Made by a program: the position numbers and the translations under genes. A stretch of 64,000 bases of DNA, taken from Defluviitalea raffinosedens. GTDB lineage: Bacteria; Bacillota; Clostridia; Lachnospirales; Defluviitaleaceae. The stretch's first letter is position 1. Each line of letters begins with the position of its first letter. The stretch covers positions 1 through 64,000 of the forward strand of contig NZ_JAFBEP010000015.1 in assembly GCF_016908775.1 (NCBI RefSeq), in the 5' to 3' direction. A model generated the notes under the pieces. It was given only the letters and a program-made list of their open reading frames with translations. It was not told where the DNA came from and searched no databases. Shown here piece after piece: positions 52,154-61,567 of this stretch.

Positions 52154-52894
52154 ATGAAAAAATTTACTAAAATTTTATCTACCACACTTATTGTTGCAGG
52201 ATTATTGACCATAGGGTTTACAGGAAGAGAGTTATTTAAAGCAGAACCCGTAATGGCTGATTCTGTTAAAGTAAATACCATTACAGCAATGGGGGAAGGT
52301 ATTGTTAAGGTTAAACCAGATATCGCATATATTACAATGGGAGTTCGTACAGAAAATAAAGATGCTAAAGTGGCTCAAACAAGTAATGCTGAAAAGATGG
52401 ATCAAGTAATTGCCGCTTTAAAAAAGATGGGTATTGAGGAAAAAGATATTCAAACTTCAAACTACTCGGTTTATCCTCAATATGATTATGAAGCCAAAGG
52501 TGGCGAAAAGATTGTTGGATACACTGTTGAAAACACTGTTAGAATTACAGTGAGAGATATATTGAAGGTAGGAGATGTTTTAGATATTGGTGTAGAACAA
52601 GGAGCAAATGTATCCAATGGAATACAATTCAGCGTTGCTGATACGGAAAAATATTATCAGGAAGCATTAAAACAAGCAGTTAAAAATGCCAGGGGAAAAG
52701 CAGAAGCCATGGGAGAAGCCATTGGCGTAACTCTTAAAAATCCCAGCTCTATAGTGGAACAAAGCAGTGGTGGCGGTAATATTATATATGCAGATCGAGC
52801 AGCCGTGAAAGAATCTCTGCAGATGGCATCTACACCGATTTCCACAGGAGAATTGGATATTACCGCAATCGTAGAAGTAAGTTTTCAATACTAA
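52154..52894 (+). CDS. SIMPL (DUF541) domain exported protein
   Basis: A 246-residue secreted or anchored protein: hydrophobic signal (about residues 7-25) then a SIMPL/DUF541 domain (TITAMGEGIVKVKPDIAYIT, MGVRTENKDAKVAQTSNAEK, YTVENTVRITVRD, KNARGKAEAMGEAIG). Members form rings and are linked to oxidative or envelope stress. Third gene of the ECF operon, hence probably its output. A terminator follows at 52918. Confidence 0.92.
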   Translation: MKKFTKILSTTLIVAGLLTIGFTGRELFKAEPVMADSVKVNTITAMGEGIVKVKPDIAYITMGVRTENKDAKVAQTSNAEKMDQVIAALKKMGIEEKDIQTSNYSVYPQYDYEAKGGEKIVGYTVENTVRITVRDILKVGDVLDIGVEQGANVSNGIQFSVADTEKYYQEALKQAVKNARGKAEAMGEAIGVTLKNPSSIVEQSSGGGNIIYADRAAVKESLQMASTPISTGELDITAIVEVSFQY

Positions 52895-52917
52895 ATAATA
52901 TCTTTAAAATATTTCGA

Positions 52918-52945
52918 AGTTCCGAATCAGATTCGGAACTTTTTT
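52918..52945 (+). terminator. Terminator of the ECF operon
   Basis: Perfect 10-bp stem AGTTCCGAAT/ATTCGGAACT with a three-base loop and T5. Confidence 0.88.
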
Positions 52946-52976
52946 GTGTTATAATATTAAAGATAGGGGGGTAAAA

Positions 52977-53828
52977 ATGAAAAATCGGAGACGATTTATT
53001 CTATTAGTATTTATTTTTTTTATTATTTATGTTTATATAAATAATATATTAAAAAGCAAATATTATACAGAAATTCATTTTTTAAAACTTCCCACGGGAG
53101 ATTGTACTTTAATTAAATCATTGGATCGAAACATAATAATTGGAAAAGCAGGTAAAAAGGACTCGAAGCATATCAGACACTATTTAATTAATCAAAAAGT
53201 AGATCATATTTCAGAACTGATTATTACTTATCCTGATAAAGATAATGTCATTGGTTTTTTCCCTGTTCTGCACGATCTATCAATAGATAAACTTTACTTT
53301 CCTCAGACAGAGGATTTAGATGTGGATACAAAAGAATTTTTAAAAATAGCAAAAGACAAAAATATTTCAATCTATCCAATCAATGGGAAAGAAAAATGGG
53401 AGATCAATCACTGGACTCTTTTGTTTTTAAGACCTTTAATAAATAGTTCAATTCCTGAGTCAGAGCGAAAAGCCATTATAAAGTTTAACTTCCCCCAAAA
53501 TTCTGTTTTATGGCTTCCAGATCTTAATGAAGTGGATAAAAAGGATATATTGCTTGATTCCAAAGCTTTAAAAGCAGATATACTCAAAGTTTCAGGTCAT
53601 AACAGGGAAATTTTTTTAGCCAAAGATTTTTTGGATGTGGTTCAGCCAAAGACAATTATATTTGGGGACTCAGGGAAAATTAATGAAAATGAGCTCAGGA
53701 GAATTTATGAATGGAATGTTGATACCGAGGTTCTTTCTGTTGAGAAGGAAGGGGATATTATGTTTTATGGAAAAGGGAATAAATATAATATCACGACAAA
53801 ACGCAAGATGAATATAAGGATTCAGTAA
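52977..53828 (+). CDS. ComEC-like metallo-beta-lactamase-fold protein lacking metal ligands
   Basis: A 283-residue protein with an N-terminal helix (about residues 5-25) and an extracytoplasmic domain that resembles the C-terminal hydrolase part of ComEC/Rec2: HFLKLPTGDCTLIKSL, then IIIGKAGKKDSKHI, HISELIITYPDKDNVIGFFP, LLFLRPL, VLWLPDLNE, ADILKVSGHN. The HxHxDH signature of active members is missing (TYPDKDN in its place), so catalysis is doubtful. ATG at 52977 has AGGGGGGG. It lies 15 bases before polA in the same direction. A binding or structural role is more likely than DNA uptake. Confidence 0.72.
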   Translation: MKNRRRFILLVFIFFIIYVYINNILKSKYYTEIHFLKLPTGDCTLIKSLDRNIIIGKAGKKDSKHIRHYLINQKVDHISELIITYPDKDNVIGFFPVLHDLSIDKLYFPQTEDLDVDTKEFLKIAKDKNISIYPINGKEKWEINHWTLLFLRPLINSSIPESERKAIIKFNFPQNSVLWLPDLNEVDKKDILLDSKALKADILKVSGHNREIFLAKDFLDVVQPKTIIFGDSGKINENELRRIYEWNVDTEVLSVEKEGDIMFYGKGNKYNITTKRKMNIRIQ

Positions 53829-53843
53829 AAGAGGAGAATGTGT

Positions 53844-56522
53844 ATGTCAAAAAAGATCATGTTAGTGGATGGTAACAGCATTATAAATAGAGCATTTTAC
53901 GGCGTACCTTTGTTATCCAATTCGGAGGGAATTTATACGAATGGGGTATATGGATTTTTAAACATTCTATTTAAATTATTAGAGGAAGATCAACCAGATT
54001 ACATAGCTGTTGCCTTTGATTTAAAAGCACCTACCTTTAGACATGAGGTATTTCAAGAATATAAAGGAAACAGAAAAGGAATGCCTGAAGAACTTAAGCC
54101 ACAAATTCCATTATTAAAAGATATATTGGATGCAATGGGAATTAAGAGGCTTGAAAAAGAAGGATATGAAGCAGATGATATTCTGGGCACTGTTGCAAAA
54201 AGAGCAGAAGAACAAGGAATGCAGCCTATTATCGTTTCAGGAGACAGAGACTTGCTGCAATTAGCGACAGAACAGATCAAAATCAGAATTCCAAAAACAA
54301 AAAAAGGTGGAACAGAAATTGAAGATTATTATGCAAAAGATTTAATAGAAAAAATAGGAGTTACTCCTCTTGAATATATTGACGTTAAAGCTCTTATGGG
54401 AGATTCTTCTGATAATATTCCCGGAGTTCCTGGAATCGGAGAAAAAACAGCGATCAAGATCATTCAGCAGTATCACAATATTGAAAATGCCATCGCCCAT
54501 GCAGATGAAATTAAGCCAAGCCGTGCTTCAGAGAATTTAAAGACATATCAAGAGCAGGCCAGACAAAGTAAATTTCTTGCAACCATCTGTACCCAAGTAC
54601 CAATTGAATTTGACTGGGAGCAATTCAAACTTGATTCAATCATGAATCCCAGGGTGTATGAGATCTTTAAGCAATTAGAATTCAAGAGTTTTTTAGACAG
54701 ATTTAGTATGCTACAGGAAACCAATAGCGTATCCATGAACACCCATTTGTCCGAGGTTTTATACAGGGCTGTTGATTCCAAAGAAGCCTTTGAAAAAGTA
54801 GTGGAAGAAATATTTGAAGCAGGAAAATTTTCTTTTATAATATTCTCTGGGAATCATAAGCCTATAGGAATAAGCTTTTGCTACGCAGATACCAAGGGCG
54901 TATGGGTTGGTTCATCTGATGAGTTTTCAATTGAAGAAATTATGGCTCTGGCAAAGCCTCTTTTTGAATCTATTGAAACAGAAAAAATAGCTCATCATGC
55001 CAAAAATGCCATGCATATTCTAAAACATTTTGGAATCACCCTTAGGAATTTAGTATTTGATACAATGATTGGAGGATATGTCTTAAATCCTACTAAAGAA
55101 ACTTATGAATATGATGACTTGGCTCAAGAATTCTTAGGTCAGACTTTTCCGAGCGAAGAAGAAATCTTAGGCAAAGGTAAGAGCAAAAAGTCCATTATGA
55201 ATTTAGAAGAAAAAGACAGAACAAGCTTTACTGCAGGACAGGCCTATATCATATATCATGCGGAAAAGCAAATAAAGCAGAAACTTAAAGAGAATAATCA
55301 AGAACAGCTTTATTATGAAATAGAACATCCGCTTATTGAAGTTTTGTTTAGCATGGAGGAATATGGATTTAAAATAGATACTCAGAGGTTAAAAGAATAT
55401 GTAGATGAGCTGGAAGAAAAAATTGAACTTCTCACAAAGGAAATATATGAAATCGCAGGAGAAGAGTTTAATATTAATTCTCCGAAGCAATTGGGAGTTA
55501 TTCTTTTTGAAAAGCTTATGCTTCCCATGGGAAAAAAGACAAAGACCGGCTACTCAACTGCCGCGGAAGTACTAGAAAAGCTGAGGGCTGAACACATTAT
55601 AATTGAAAAAATATTGGAATACCGCCAACTGGTAAAATTAAAGACTACTTATGGAGATGGGTTATTTGCTGTGGTCAATCAAGAGACTCAGAAAATCCAT
55701 TCAACATTTAATCAAACGATTACTGCCACCGGCAGAATCAGTAGTACTGAACCAAATCTTCAAAATATCCCTATTAAGTTAGAGATGGGGAGAAAAATAA
55801 GAAAAGTATTTATTCCCAGTGATGAGGAGTATTTATTGCTGGATGCAGATTACTCACAAATAGAACTTCGCGTACTGGCACACATTGCCAAGGATGAAAC
55901 TTTGATTCGTGCATTTCGTACTGGAGAAGATATACACAAACTTACTGCATCACAAGTATTTAAAGTACCTCTTGATGAGGTTACGCCCAGACAAAGAAGC
56001 AATGCTAAAGCAGTCAATTTTGGAATCGTCTATGGCATTGGCGCATTTAGTTTAAGCCAAGATTTAAATATTTCAAGAAAAGAAGCAGAAGCTTATATAG
56101 AAGGATATTTTGAAAAATATCCGAATGTAAGAAAATACATGGATGAAACTATTAAACAAGCGCGAGAGCTGGGATATGTCACTACCTTATTTGGGAGAAG
56201 AAGAGTGATTCCTGATATTAATTCTACTAATTTTGCACGACGTTCCTTTGGAGAAAGAGTTGCAATGAATACACCGATTCAAGGAACAGCAGCAGACATT
56301 ATTAAAATCGCTATGATTAAAGTTTTCAATAAGTTAAAAGAGAAAAATCTTAAATCTCGTCTGATCCTTCAAGTACATGATGAACTTCTCATAGAAGTTC
56401 ATAAAGATGAAATAGAGGAAGTAAAGCAAATTCTAAAATACGAAATGGAACATGCAGTAAGTTTAGATGTTCCTCTGGATGTGGATATGCATCTTGGTAA
56501 AACTTGGTTCGATACTAAATAA
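53844..56522 (+). CDS. polA: DNA polymerase I
   Basis: Replication and repair polymerase of 892 residues. The 5'-3' exonuclease domain (about 1-290) has IMLVDGNSIINRAFYG, YEADDILGTVAKRAE, SGDRDLLQL and GDSSDNIPGVPGIGEKTA. The middle 3'-5' exonuclease-like domain lacks the acidic metal-binding motif (FIIFSGN where DxE is expected), as in other Firmicutes. The polymerase domain has motif A DADYSQIELRVLAH, motif B RSNAKAVNFGIVYGIG and motif C QVHDELLIEV. ATG at 53844 has GAGGAG seven bases before it. coaE follows 12 bases on. Confidence 0.97.
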   Translation: MSKKIMLVDGNSIINRAFYGVPLLSNSEGIYTNGVYGFLNILFKLLEEDQPDYIAVAFDLKAPTFRHEVFQEYKGNRKGMPEELKPQIPLLKDILDAMGIKRLEKEGYEADDILGTVAKRAEEQGMQPIIVSGDRDLLQLATEQIKIRIPKTKKGGTEIEDYYAKDLIEKIGVTPLEYIDVKALMGDSSDNIPGVPGIGEKTAIKIIQQYHNIENAIAHADEIKPSRASENLKTYQEQARQSKFLATICTQVPIEFDWEQFKLDSIMNPRVYEIFKQLEFKSFLDRFSMLQETNSVSMNTHLSEVLYRAVDSKEAFEKVVEEIFEAGKFSFIIFSGNHKPIGISFCYADTKGVWVGSSDEFSIEEIMALAKPLFESIETEKIAHHAKNAMHILKHFGITLRNLVFDTMIGGYVLNPTKETYEYDDLAQEFLGQTFPSEEEILGKGKSKKSIMNLEEKDRTSFTAGQAYIIYHAEKQIKQKLKENNQEQLYYEIEHPLIEVLFSMEEYGFKIDTQRLKEYVDELEEKIELLTKEIYEIAGEEFNINSPKQLGVILFEKLMLPMGKKTKTGYSTAAEVLEKLRAEHIIIEKILEYRQLVKLKTTYGDGLFAVVNQETQKIHSTFNQTITATGRISSTEPNLQNIPIKLEMGRKIRKVFIPSDEEYLLLDADYSQIELRVLAHIAKDETLIRAFRTGEDIHKLTASQVFKVPLDEVTPRQRSNAKAVNFGIVYGIGAFSLSQDLNISRKEAEAYIEGYFEKYPNVRKYMDETIKQARELGYVTTLFGRRRVIPDINSTNFARRSFGERVAMNTPIQGTAADIIKIAMIKVFNKLKEKNLKSRLILQVHDELLIEVHKDEIEEVKQILKYEMEHAVSLDVPLDVDMHLGKTWFDTK

Positions 56523-56534
56523 TGGAGGACGCCC

Positions 56535-57140
56535 ATGAAAATAATCGGCTTAACAGGAGGCACTGGTAGCGGCAAAAGTACGGTGGTACTTTTGCTGTCT
56601 CAATTGACAAAAGCATATATTATAGATGCAGATAAAATTGGACATCAAATCATTTTAAAAGGACAACCTGCATATTATGACATTATTCAACATTTTGGGA
56701 GAGAAATTTTAAAAGAAGACGGAGAAATCAATAGGAAGTGTTTAGGGAAAATTGTCTTTTCTGATAAAAACTCTTTGAAAATTCTGAATCAAATTACCCA
56801 TCCACGGATTAAGGAAGAAATCCTTAAGAAAATCGAGCAAATAAAAAAGAGCTATTCTTCATATAATTATATAGTTATTGATGCTGCACTTTTAATTGAA
56901 GCACAACTTCATAAAATTGTGGATGAAGTTTGGGTGGTTTATGCGGAAGAAGAAAAAAGAATACAAAGGATTATGAAAAGAGACGGATTGAACATGGAGC
57001 AAGCAGCAAATCGTATCAAAGCTCAAATGCCATGGGAAGAAATGAAAAAATATGCAGATCAAATCATAGACAATGGAAAAGATGAAGAATTTACTCTTAA
57101 GCAGCTAAAATGCATTGTGTCAAAGGATATAAATTTCTAA
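56535..57140 (+). CDS. coaE: Dephospho-CoA kinase
   Basis: Last step of coenzyme A synthesis: phosphorylates the ribose 3'-OH of dephospho-CoA. The 201-residue protein has P-loop GGTGSGKST, the DADKIGHQI segment, LNQITHPRI, DAALLIEAQLHK and RIKAQMPWEEM. AATGGAGGACG precedes the ATG. The polA-coaE pairing is common in Firmicutes. Confidence 0.96.
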   Translation: MKIIGLTGGTGSGKSTVVLLLSQLTKAYIIDADKIGHQIILKGQPAYYDIIQHFGREILKEDGEINRKCLGKIVFSDKNSLKILNQITHPRIKEEILKKIEQIKKSYSSYNYIVIDAALLIEAQLHKIVDEVWVVYAEEEKRIQRIMKRDGLNMEQAANRIKAQMPWEEMKKYADQIIDNGKDEEFTLKQLKCIVSKDINF

Positions 57141-57152
57141 AGGGGATAATCT

Positions 57153-57728
57153 ATGTTTTATGTTATTGATCTTCGAGGGAGAAAATTACGATTACTGATC
57201 TCTGTGATTGCCATTTGTATTATTGCATATATGATTACATTAACTATCTTTCGTACTTTTCTGTTTCCGATCAAATATGCAGATTTGGTGACCAAATATT
57301 CTGAGAGATACAACTTAGATGCATATTTGGTGTTTTCTATTATAAAGACTGAAAGTAAATTTAATCCCCAAGCCACATCTCATAAAGGTGCAAAAGGATT
57401 AATGCAGATTACTGACCAGACAGGAGAATGGGCTGCAAAAGAGATAGGAATAGAAAATTATCACAGTGACAGACTTTATGAACCAGAGATTAATATTCAA
57501 ATAGGATGTTGGTATATTAGCAAACTCATTCATCAGTATAAAAATAATCTTGAAACAAGCTTGGCAGCATATAATGCTGGAAGTGGAAATGTATCCAAAT
57601 GGCTGGGAGATGAGAAATATAGCAAAGATGCGAAAAATCTCAGTTTTATACCTTTTAAGGAAACAAGGGAATACGTTAAAAAAGTGATTAGAAATCGAAA
57701 ATATTATGAATGTTTATATAAGCATTAA
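57153..57728 (+). CDS. Membrane-anchored lytic transglycosylase (SLT domain)
   Basis: Cleaves peptidoglycan glycan strands with formation of anhydro-muramic ends. The 191-residue protein has an N-terminal helix (about 14-38) and a Slt70-like domain with catalytic Glu67 (KTESKFNPQA), KGLMQITDQTGEW, PEINIQIGCWYIS and LAAYNAGSGNVSKWL. Full length for the short membrane-anchored type. It sits 12 bases after coaE, a position where this gene is often found in Clostridia. Confidence 0.94.
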   Translation: MFYVIDLRGRKLRLLISVIAICIIAYMITLTIFRTFLFPIKYADLVTKYSERYNLDAYLVFSIIKTESKFNPQATSHKGAKGLMQITDQTGEWAAKEIGIENYHSDRLYEPEINIQIGCWYISKLIHQYKNNLETSLAAYNAGSGNVSKWLGDEKYSKDAKNLSFIPFKETREYVKKVIRNRKYYECLYKH

Positions 57729-57765
57729 AAAAATAACAACATTGTGTGCAGTTAGAAAGGTGTGG

Positions 57766-59424
57766 ATGAAATTGACTAAAAAACTAAGGTGGATTACCAT
57801 TTTAATTTGCATTTCGTTATTCTCTGTAAGTTGTTCCAATACAGGGACAGAAGAAATGGAAAATCCACAGCAAACACAAGAAGAACAGACAGAAGAAACT
57901 CCTATTGAACCAAAAAAAGGTGGTGAAATGGTTTTATCGATCAGGACGCCGAAAACGTTAAATCCTCTGTTGAATGAAGAATATACGGTAGATCAAATTT
58001 CAAAATTGATTTTTGATACTTTAATTGATTTTGATGAGACTCAAAAACCGATACCTAATCTGGTCTCAGAATGGACATTCTCAGATGATGGCACTGTTCT
58101 TACACTTAACCTTAGGTCAGATGTTAAATGGCATGATGGAGAACCTTTTACAGCAAAGGATGTTATATTTTCTTTAGATACAATAAAAAAGGCCCCTGAG
58201 TCTGCTACATATAAAAAATGTATTGAAAATATCACTTCATACAAAGCGATTGATGAACACAGTTTGAAAATCATTTATAATCAACCTTTTAGTGGTGCAT
58301 TGTACGGATTATATTTTCCTGTTATTCCAGCACATATTTATGCCAACCAAACTGAGACTACAGCAGGAGAAGTAAAGCCCATAGGGACAGGGGCATATAT
58401 GTTTTCGGAATTTATTCCTACCAAAGAATTAAATCTAACAGTAAATAATAATTGGTTTAAAGGTCAACCTTATATTGAAAGAATAAAAGTTTTGATTACG
58501 CCTGATGAAGAAACAGATCTTTACTCGTTCGAGCAAGGGCAATTAGATGTAATCGGAACAGACGTAATTGATTGGGAAAAGTACTCTGAGCAAGAAAATA
58601 CAAGAATTCATGAATATATTACTTCTTATTATGATTTTATGGGATTAAATTTCAATAAGTCCTTATTTCAGGATAAAAATCTAAGGAAGGCTATAGCGTA
58701 CAGTATTGATCGGGAGACCTTGCTTGAAAAGCAATACTTAAATCATGGTGTGGTTACGAATTCACCAATCAATCCTGAATCGTGGCTCTATGATTCTGAA
58801 ACGGAGCAATATCATTTTAATCAGGAAAAATCAAAGCAAATTCTTATGGATGCAGGGTGGAGTGATACCGATAGTGATGGATTATTGGACAAACTGATCA
58901 ATGGCAGTAAAGTTAATCTTTCTTTTAATTTATTAGTCAGTTCGGAAAATCTTCAAAGAAAAGAAGTAGCTTATGAAATCCAAAGGATGTTAAGTGAAGT
59001 TGGAATAAATGTACAGGTTGAAGAAGTGACACAGGAAGAATTCTTAAACCGTTTGCAGTCAAAGAATTTTGATGCTTTTCTCGGTGGATGGAAACTTTCA
59101 CCGATTCCGGACTTTACATTTGCTTTCCACTCTTCTCAAATTGACGGAGGTGCGAATTACGTTTCCTTTAGGAGTGAGCAAATGGATACTCTGCTTAAGC
59201 AGGCCTTTACTGCTGTTGGAGAAGAAAAAATGAAAAACGCCTATGGAAATTTACAGAAGTTTATAGCTGATGAATTGCCCTATATAAGCCTTTATTTCAG
59301 AACTGCAGCGCTTATAACTAATGAAAAAATTCAAGGAGAAATCAAGCCTAAAAAGGAATCTATTATAGGAAATATTCAAGATTGGTTTATCGTGGAAAAG
59401 GAATCAGCTCTAGGTAATAATTAA
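57766..59424 (+). CDS. Extracellular solute-binding lipoprotein, peptide/nickel ABC type (family 5)
   Basis: Substrate-binding lipoprotein of 552 residues. Signal peptide with lipobox FSVSC; a Gln/Glu-rich spacer; then the SBP_bac_5 fold with TLNPLLNEEYTVDQISKLIF, LRSDVKWHDGEPFTAKDVIF, IGTGAYMF, LRKAIAYSIDRETLLE and DAFLGGWKLSPIPDFTFAF. An acidic DTDSDGLLD segment resembles a calcium loop. ATG at 57766 has AGAAAGGTG. No permease or ATPase genes are near, so it must share a transporter encoded elsewhere or act alone. Ligand unknown, probably peptides. Confidence 0.92.
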   Translation: MKLTKKLRWITILICISLFSVSCSNTGTEEMENPQQTQEEQTEETPIEPKKGGEMVLSIRTPKTLNPLLNEEYTVDQISKLIFDTLIDFDETQKPIPNLVSEWTFSDDGTVLTLNLRSDVKWHDGEPFTAKDVIFSLDTIKKAPESATYKKCIENITSYKAIDEHSLKIIYNQPFSGALYGLYFPVIPAHIYANQTETTAGEVKPIGTGAYMFSEFIPTKELNLTVNNNWFKGQPYIERIKVLITPDEETDLYSFEQGQLDVIGTDVIDWEKYSEQENTRIHEYITSYYDFMGLNFNKSLFQDKNLRKAIAYSIDRETLLEKQYLNHGVVTNSPINPESWLYDSETEQYHFNQEKSKQILMDAGWSDTDSDGLLDKLINGSKVNLSFNLLVSSENLQRKEVAYEIQRMLSEVGINVQVEEVTQEEFLNRLQSKNFDAFLGGWKLSPIPDFTFAFHSSQIDGGANYVSFRSEQMDTLLKQAFTAVGEEKMKNAYGNLQKFIADELPYISLYFRTAALITNEKIQGEIKPKKESIIGNIQDWFIVEKESALGNN

Positions 59425-59432
59425 GTTAACTA

Positions 59433-59476
59433 AACTCCTGTATGAGAATATGTAAAGGATCATACAGGAGTTTTTA
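59433..59476 (+). terminator. Intrinsic terminator after the solute-binding gene
   Basis: Perfect 12-bp stem AACTCCTGTATG/CATACAGGAGTT with a 16-base loop and T-rich tail. Confidence 0.88.
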
Positions 59477-59567
59477 TTTATCTAATGAGGCATTCTGAGC
59501 ATTATGAACTTTCCTTGAAGAAATGAATATAATATAAAAGAACATTCATTTTTGAGAGGGAAAAGGG

Positions 59568-60446
59568 ATGAAGATTGGATTAGCCTTATCAGGAGGCGGA
59601 GTAAGGGGGATGTCCCATGTTGGTGCATTAAAAGCTCTCATTGAAAATGGAATCAGACCTGACTTGATCGCAGGTGCCAGTGCAGGTGCTATTATAGCAG
59701 GATTATATGCATATGGATATGAACCTGATGAGATTGAAGCAATTATAAAAGAGAATATATTTTATATCATTGATATAGATTATTTGCAGATTATACGTAC
59801 ACTATTAAACTTCCACCAAATTAAAACAAAAGGATTAAGCGGTCTGATAAAGGGACAAAGACTGGAAAAAATTCTTAGATATTATACAGAGAATCAAAAG
59901 ATTAAAGATAGCAGGATTCCCGTTGCTATATCAGCAACAAGAGTTCAGAATGGAGATTGCTTTTACTTTGTGTCAGATAAGTCATGTTTAAGGGATGAAT
60001 CAAAAATAAAGTATGTTGATGATATCAGCATATGTGATGCTATTAGGGCAAGTATTGCCTTCCCAGCAGTATTTCAGCCTAAAAATATACTATATTGTGG
60101 GGAAATCATATCTTTAATGGATGGTGGTGTTGTAGATAATATTCCCATACGAATCCTGCAAAAAATGGGAGCTGACGTAGTGATCGGAATTAATTTAGGA
60201 TATAATGGACGAATGGAGAGAGATATAGATAGCTTTATAGAAATTGGAGAGCAAGCGATTGCTATAATGTCTTATATGGTTACTAAAAAAGAATATTCAG
60301 GTAGGGAACAGTCTGTTTATATTTATAATCCTGAAATATGGGATATTTCACTACTGCAATTATCCGCTATAGATGAATGTATTAGAAAAGGATATGAAGC
60401 CATGAAGAAGCACATCGTTCCTATTAAGAAAAAGCTTAAGATATAA
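59568..60446 (+). CDS. Patatin-like phospholipase
   Basis: Ser/Asp-dyad lipid acyl hydrolase of the RssA/YlbK type. The 292-residue protein has the oxyanion motif SGGGVRG (8-14), nucleophile elbow GASAG with Ser38, and the Asp of the DGG motif in LMDGGVVDNIPI. A cytosolic protein without signal peptide. GAGAGGGAAAAGGG precedes the ATG. Substrate unknown; membrane phospholipid turnover is likely. Confidence 0.93.
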   Translation: MKIGLALSGGGVRGMSHVGALKALIENGIRPDLIAGASAGAIIAGLYAYGYEPDEIEAIIKENIFYIIDIDYLQIIRTLLNFHQIKTKGLSGLIKGQRLEKILRYYTENQKIKDSRIPVAISATRVQNGDCFYFVSDKSCLRDESKIKYVDDISICDAIRASIAFPAVFQPKNILYCGEIISLMDGGVVDNIPIRILQKMGADVVIGINLGYNGRMERDIDSFIEIGEQAIAIMSYMVTKKEYSGREQSVYIYNPEIWDISLLQLSAIDECIRKGYEAMKKHIVPIKKKLKI

Positions 60447-60541
60447 TTAGAAATTCAACTTTATTTTATTACAAATATTTAGTACAATATATAGTAAAAG
60501 GAAATTACATGCTTGATTTTACGACAGATAGGGGGAGGAGC

Positions 60542-61546
60542 ATGTCAGAAATACGAAAAGACATTGTGACAGGGGTATGGACAATTATTGCCGTAGAAAG
60601 AGGTAAAAGGCCCCATGATTTTGAAAAGCAATCAATTAAAAAAAATAGTGAAGGATGCCCTTTTTGTGCTGGAAATGAAAACCAAACTCCTCCAGAAGTA
60701 CTGGCATATCGAACAGGTCAACAGGAACCTAATAATTCTAAATGGAAAGTAAGAGTTGTTCCCAATAAATACTCTGCTTTGAAAGAGCAAAATGCAGTAG
60801 AAACAATAAAAGGATTTTATGAAACAATTACCGGATATGGAGTACATGAAGTGCTGATTGATACAACGGATCATGAAGCTACCATTGGAAAAATGTCCTA
60901 TGAGCAGCTGGAATTGGTGTTAAGGGCTTTAAAAGAAAGATATAAGGATATTTCTTCTGATGATAAAATAAAATACGTTCAAATTTTTAAAAATCAAGGA
61001 GCGGAAGCAGGGGCATCTCTTCAGCATCCTCATTGGCAAATTATCGGAGTTCCCCTTATGCCTGAGAATCAAAAACAGATTATAAAAGGAAGCAAAAAGT
61101 ATTTTCAGGAACATTCAAGATGTGTTTATTGTGAGATGCTTAGATATGAGAGAAATGCCAAAGTGAGGATTATATATGAGAATAAATATTTTACTTTATT
61201 TGCTCCTTATGCCTCCAGATTTTGCTATGAAACATGGATCATGCCAAAACAGCATCTTTATGATTTTAGTCGTTTGAAAGATGAACATCTTAAATCTCTG
61301 GCGCAGATTTTAAAAGAATCTATACAAAGATATGAAAAGGTGTTTGACCAGCTGGCCTATAATATTTGCTTTATGAGTCCTCCCCTTGAGGCGAATGTTG
61401 AAAAGTATTTCCATTGGCATATACAGATTATCCCAAGATTAGGAAATCTGGCGGGATTTGAGTTGAGTACGGGGTCATATATTAACCCTACTCCGCCGGA
61501 AATGGTAGCCGAAACACTGCAAAAAGTAGCCAAAAAAGTAAGATAA
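60542..61546 (+). CDS. Galactose-1-phosphate uridylyltransferase-like (GalT/HIT superfamily) nucleotidyltransferase
   Basis: GalT-family enzyme of 334 residues that transfers a nucleotide between a nucleotide sugar and a sugar phosphate. Zinc-type pairs CPFC (39-42) and CVYC (194-197), VRVVPNKYSAL, NQGAEAGASLQHPHWQ with the active His164, and C-terminal HWHIQIIPRL are present. ATG at 60542 has GGGGGAGGAGC; an ATG at 60509 also has AAAGGAAA, so a longer form is possible. No galK or galE is near; instead glgA follows after 21 bases. The substrate could therefore be ADP-glucose or a related glycogen intermediate instead of UDP-galactose. Confidence 0.88.
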   Translation: MSEIRKDIVTGVWTIIAVERGKRPHDFEKQSIKKNSEGCPFCAGNENQTPPEVLAYRTGQQEPNNSKWKVRVVPNKYSALKEQNAVETIKGFYETITGYGVHEVLIDTTDHEATIGKMSYEQLELVLRALKERYKDISSDDKIKYVQIFKNQGAEAGASLQHPHWQIIGVPLMPENQKQIIKGSKKYFQEHSRCVYCEMLRYERNAKVRIIYENKYFTLFAPYASRFCYETWIMPKQHLYDFSRLKDEHLKSLAQILKESIQRYEKVFDQLAYNICFMSPPLEANVEKYFHWHIQIIPRLGNLAGFELSTGSYINPTPPEMVAETLQKVAKKVR

Positions 61547-61567
61547 GCATGTTTTAGGAGTGGTAAT

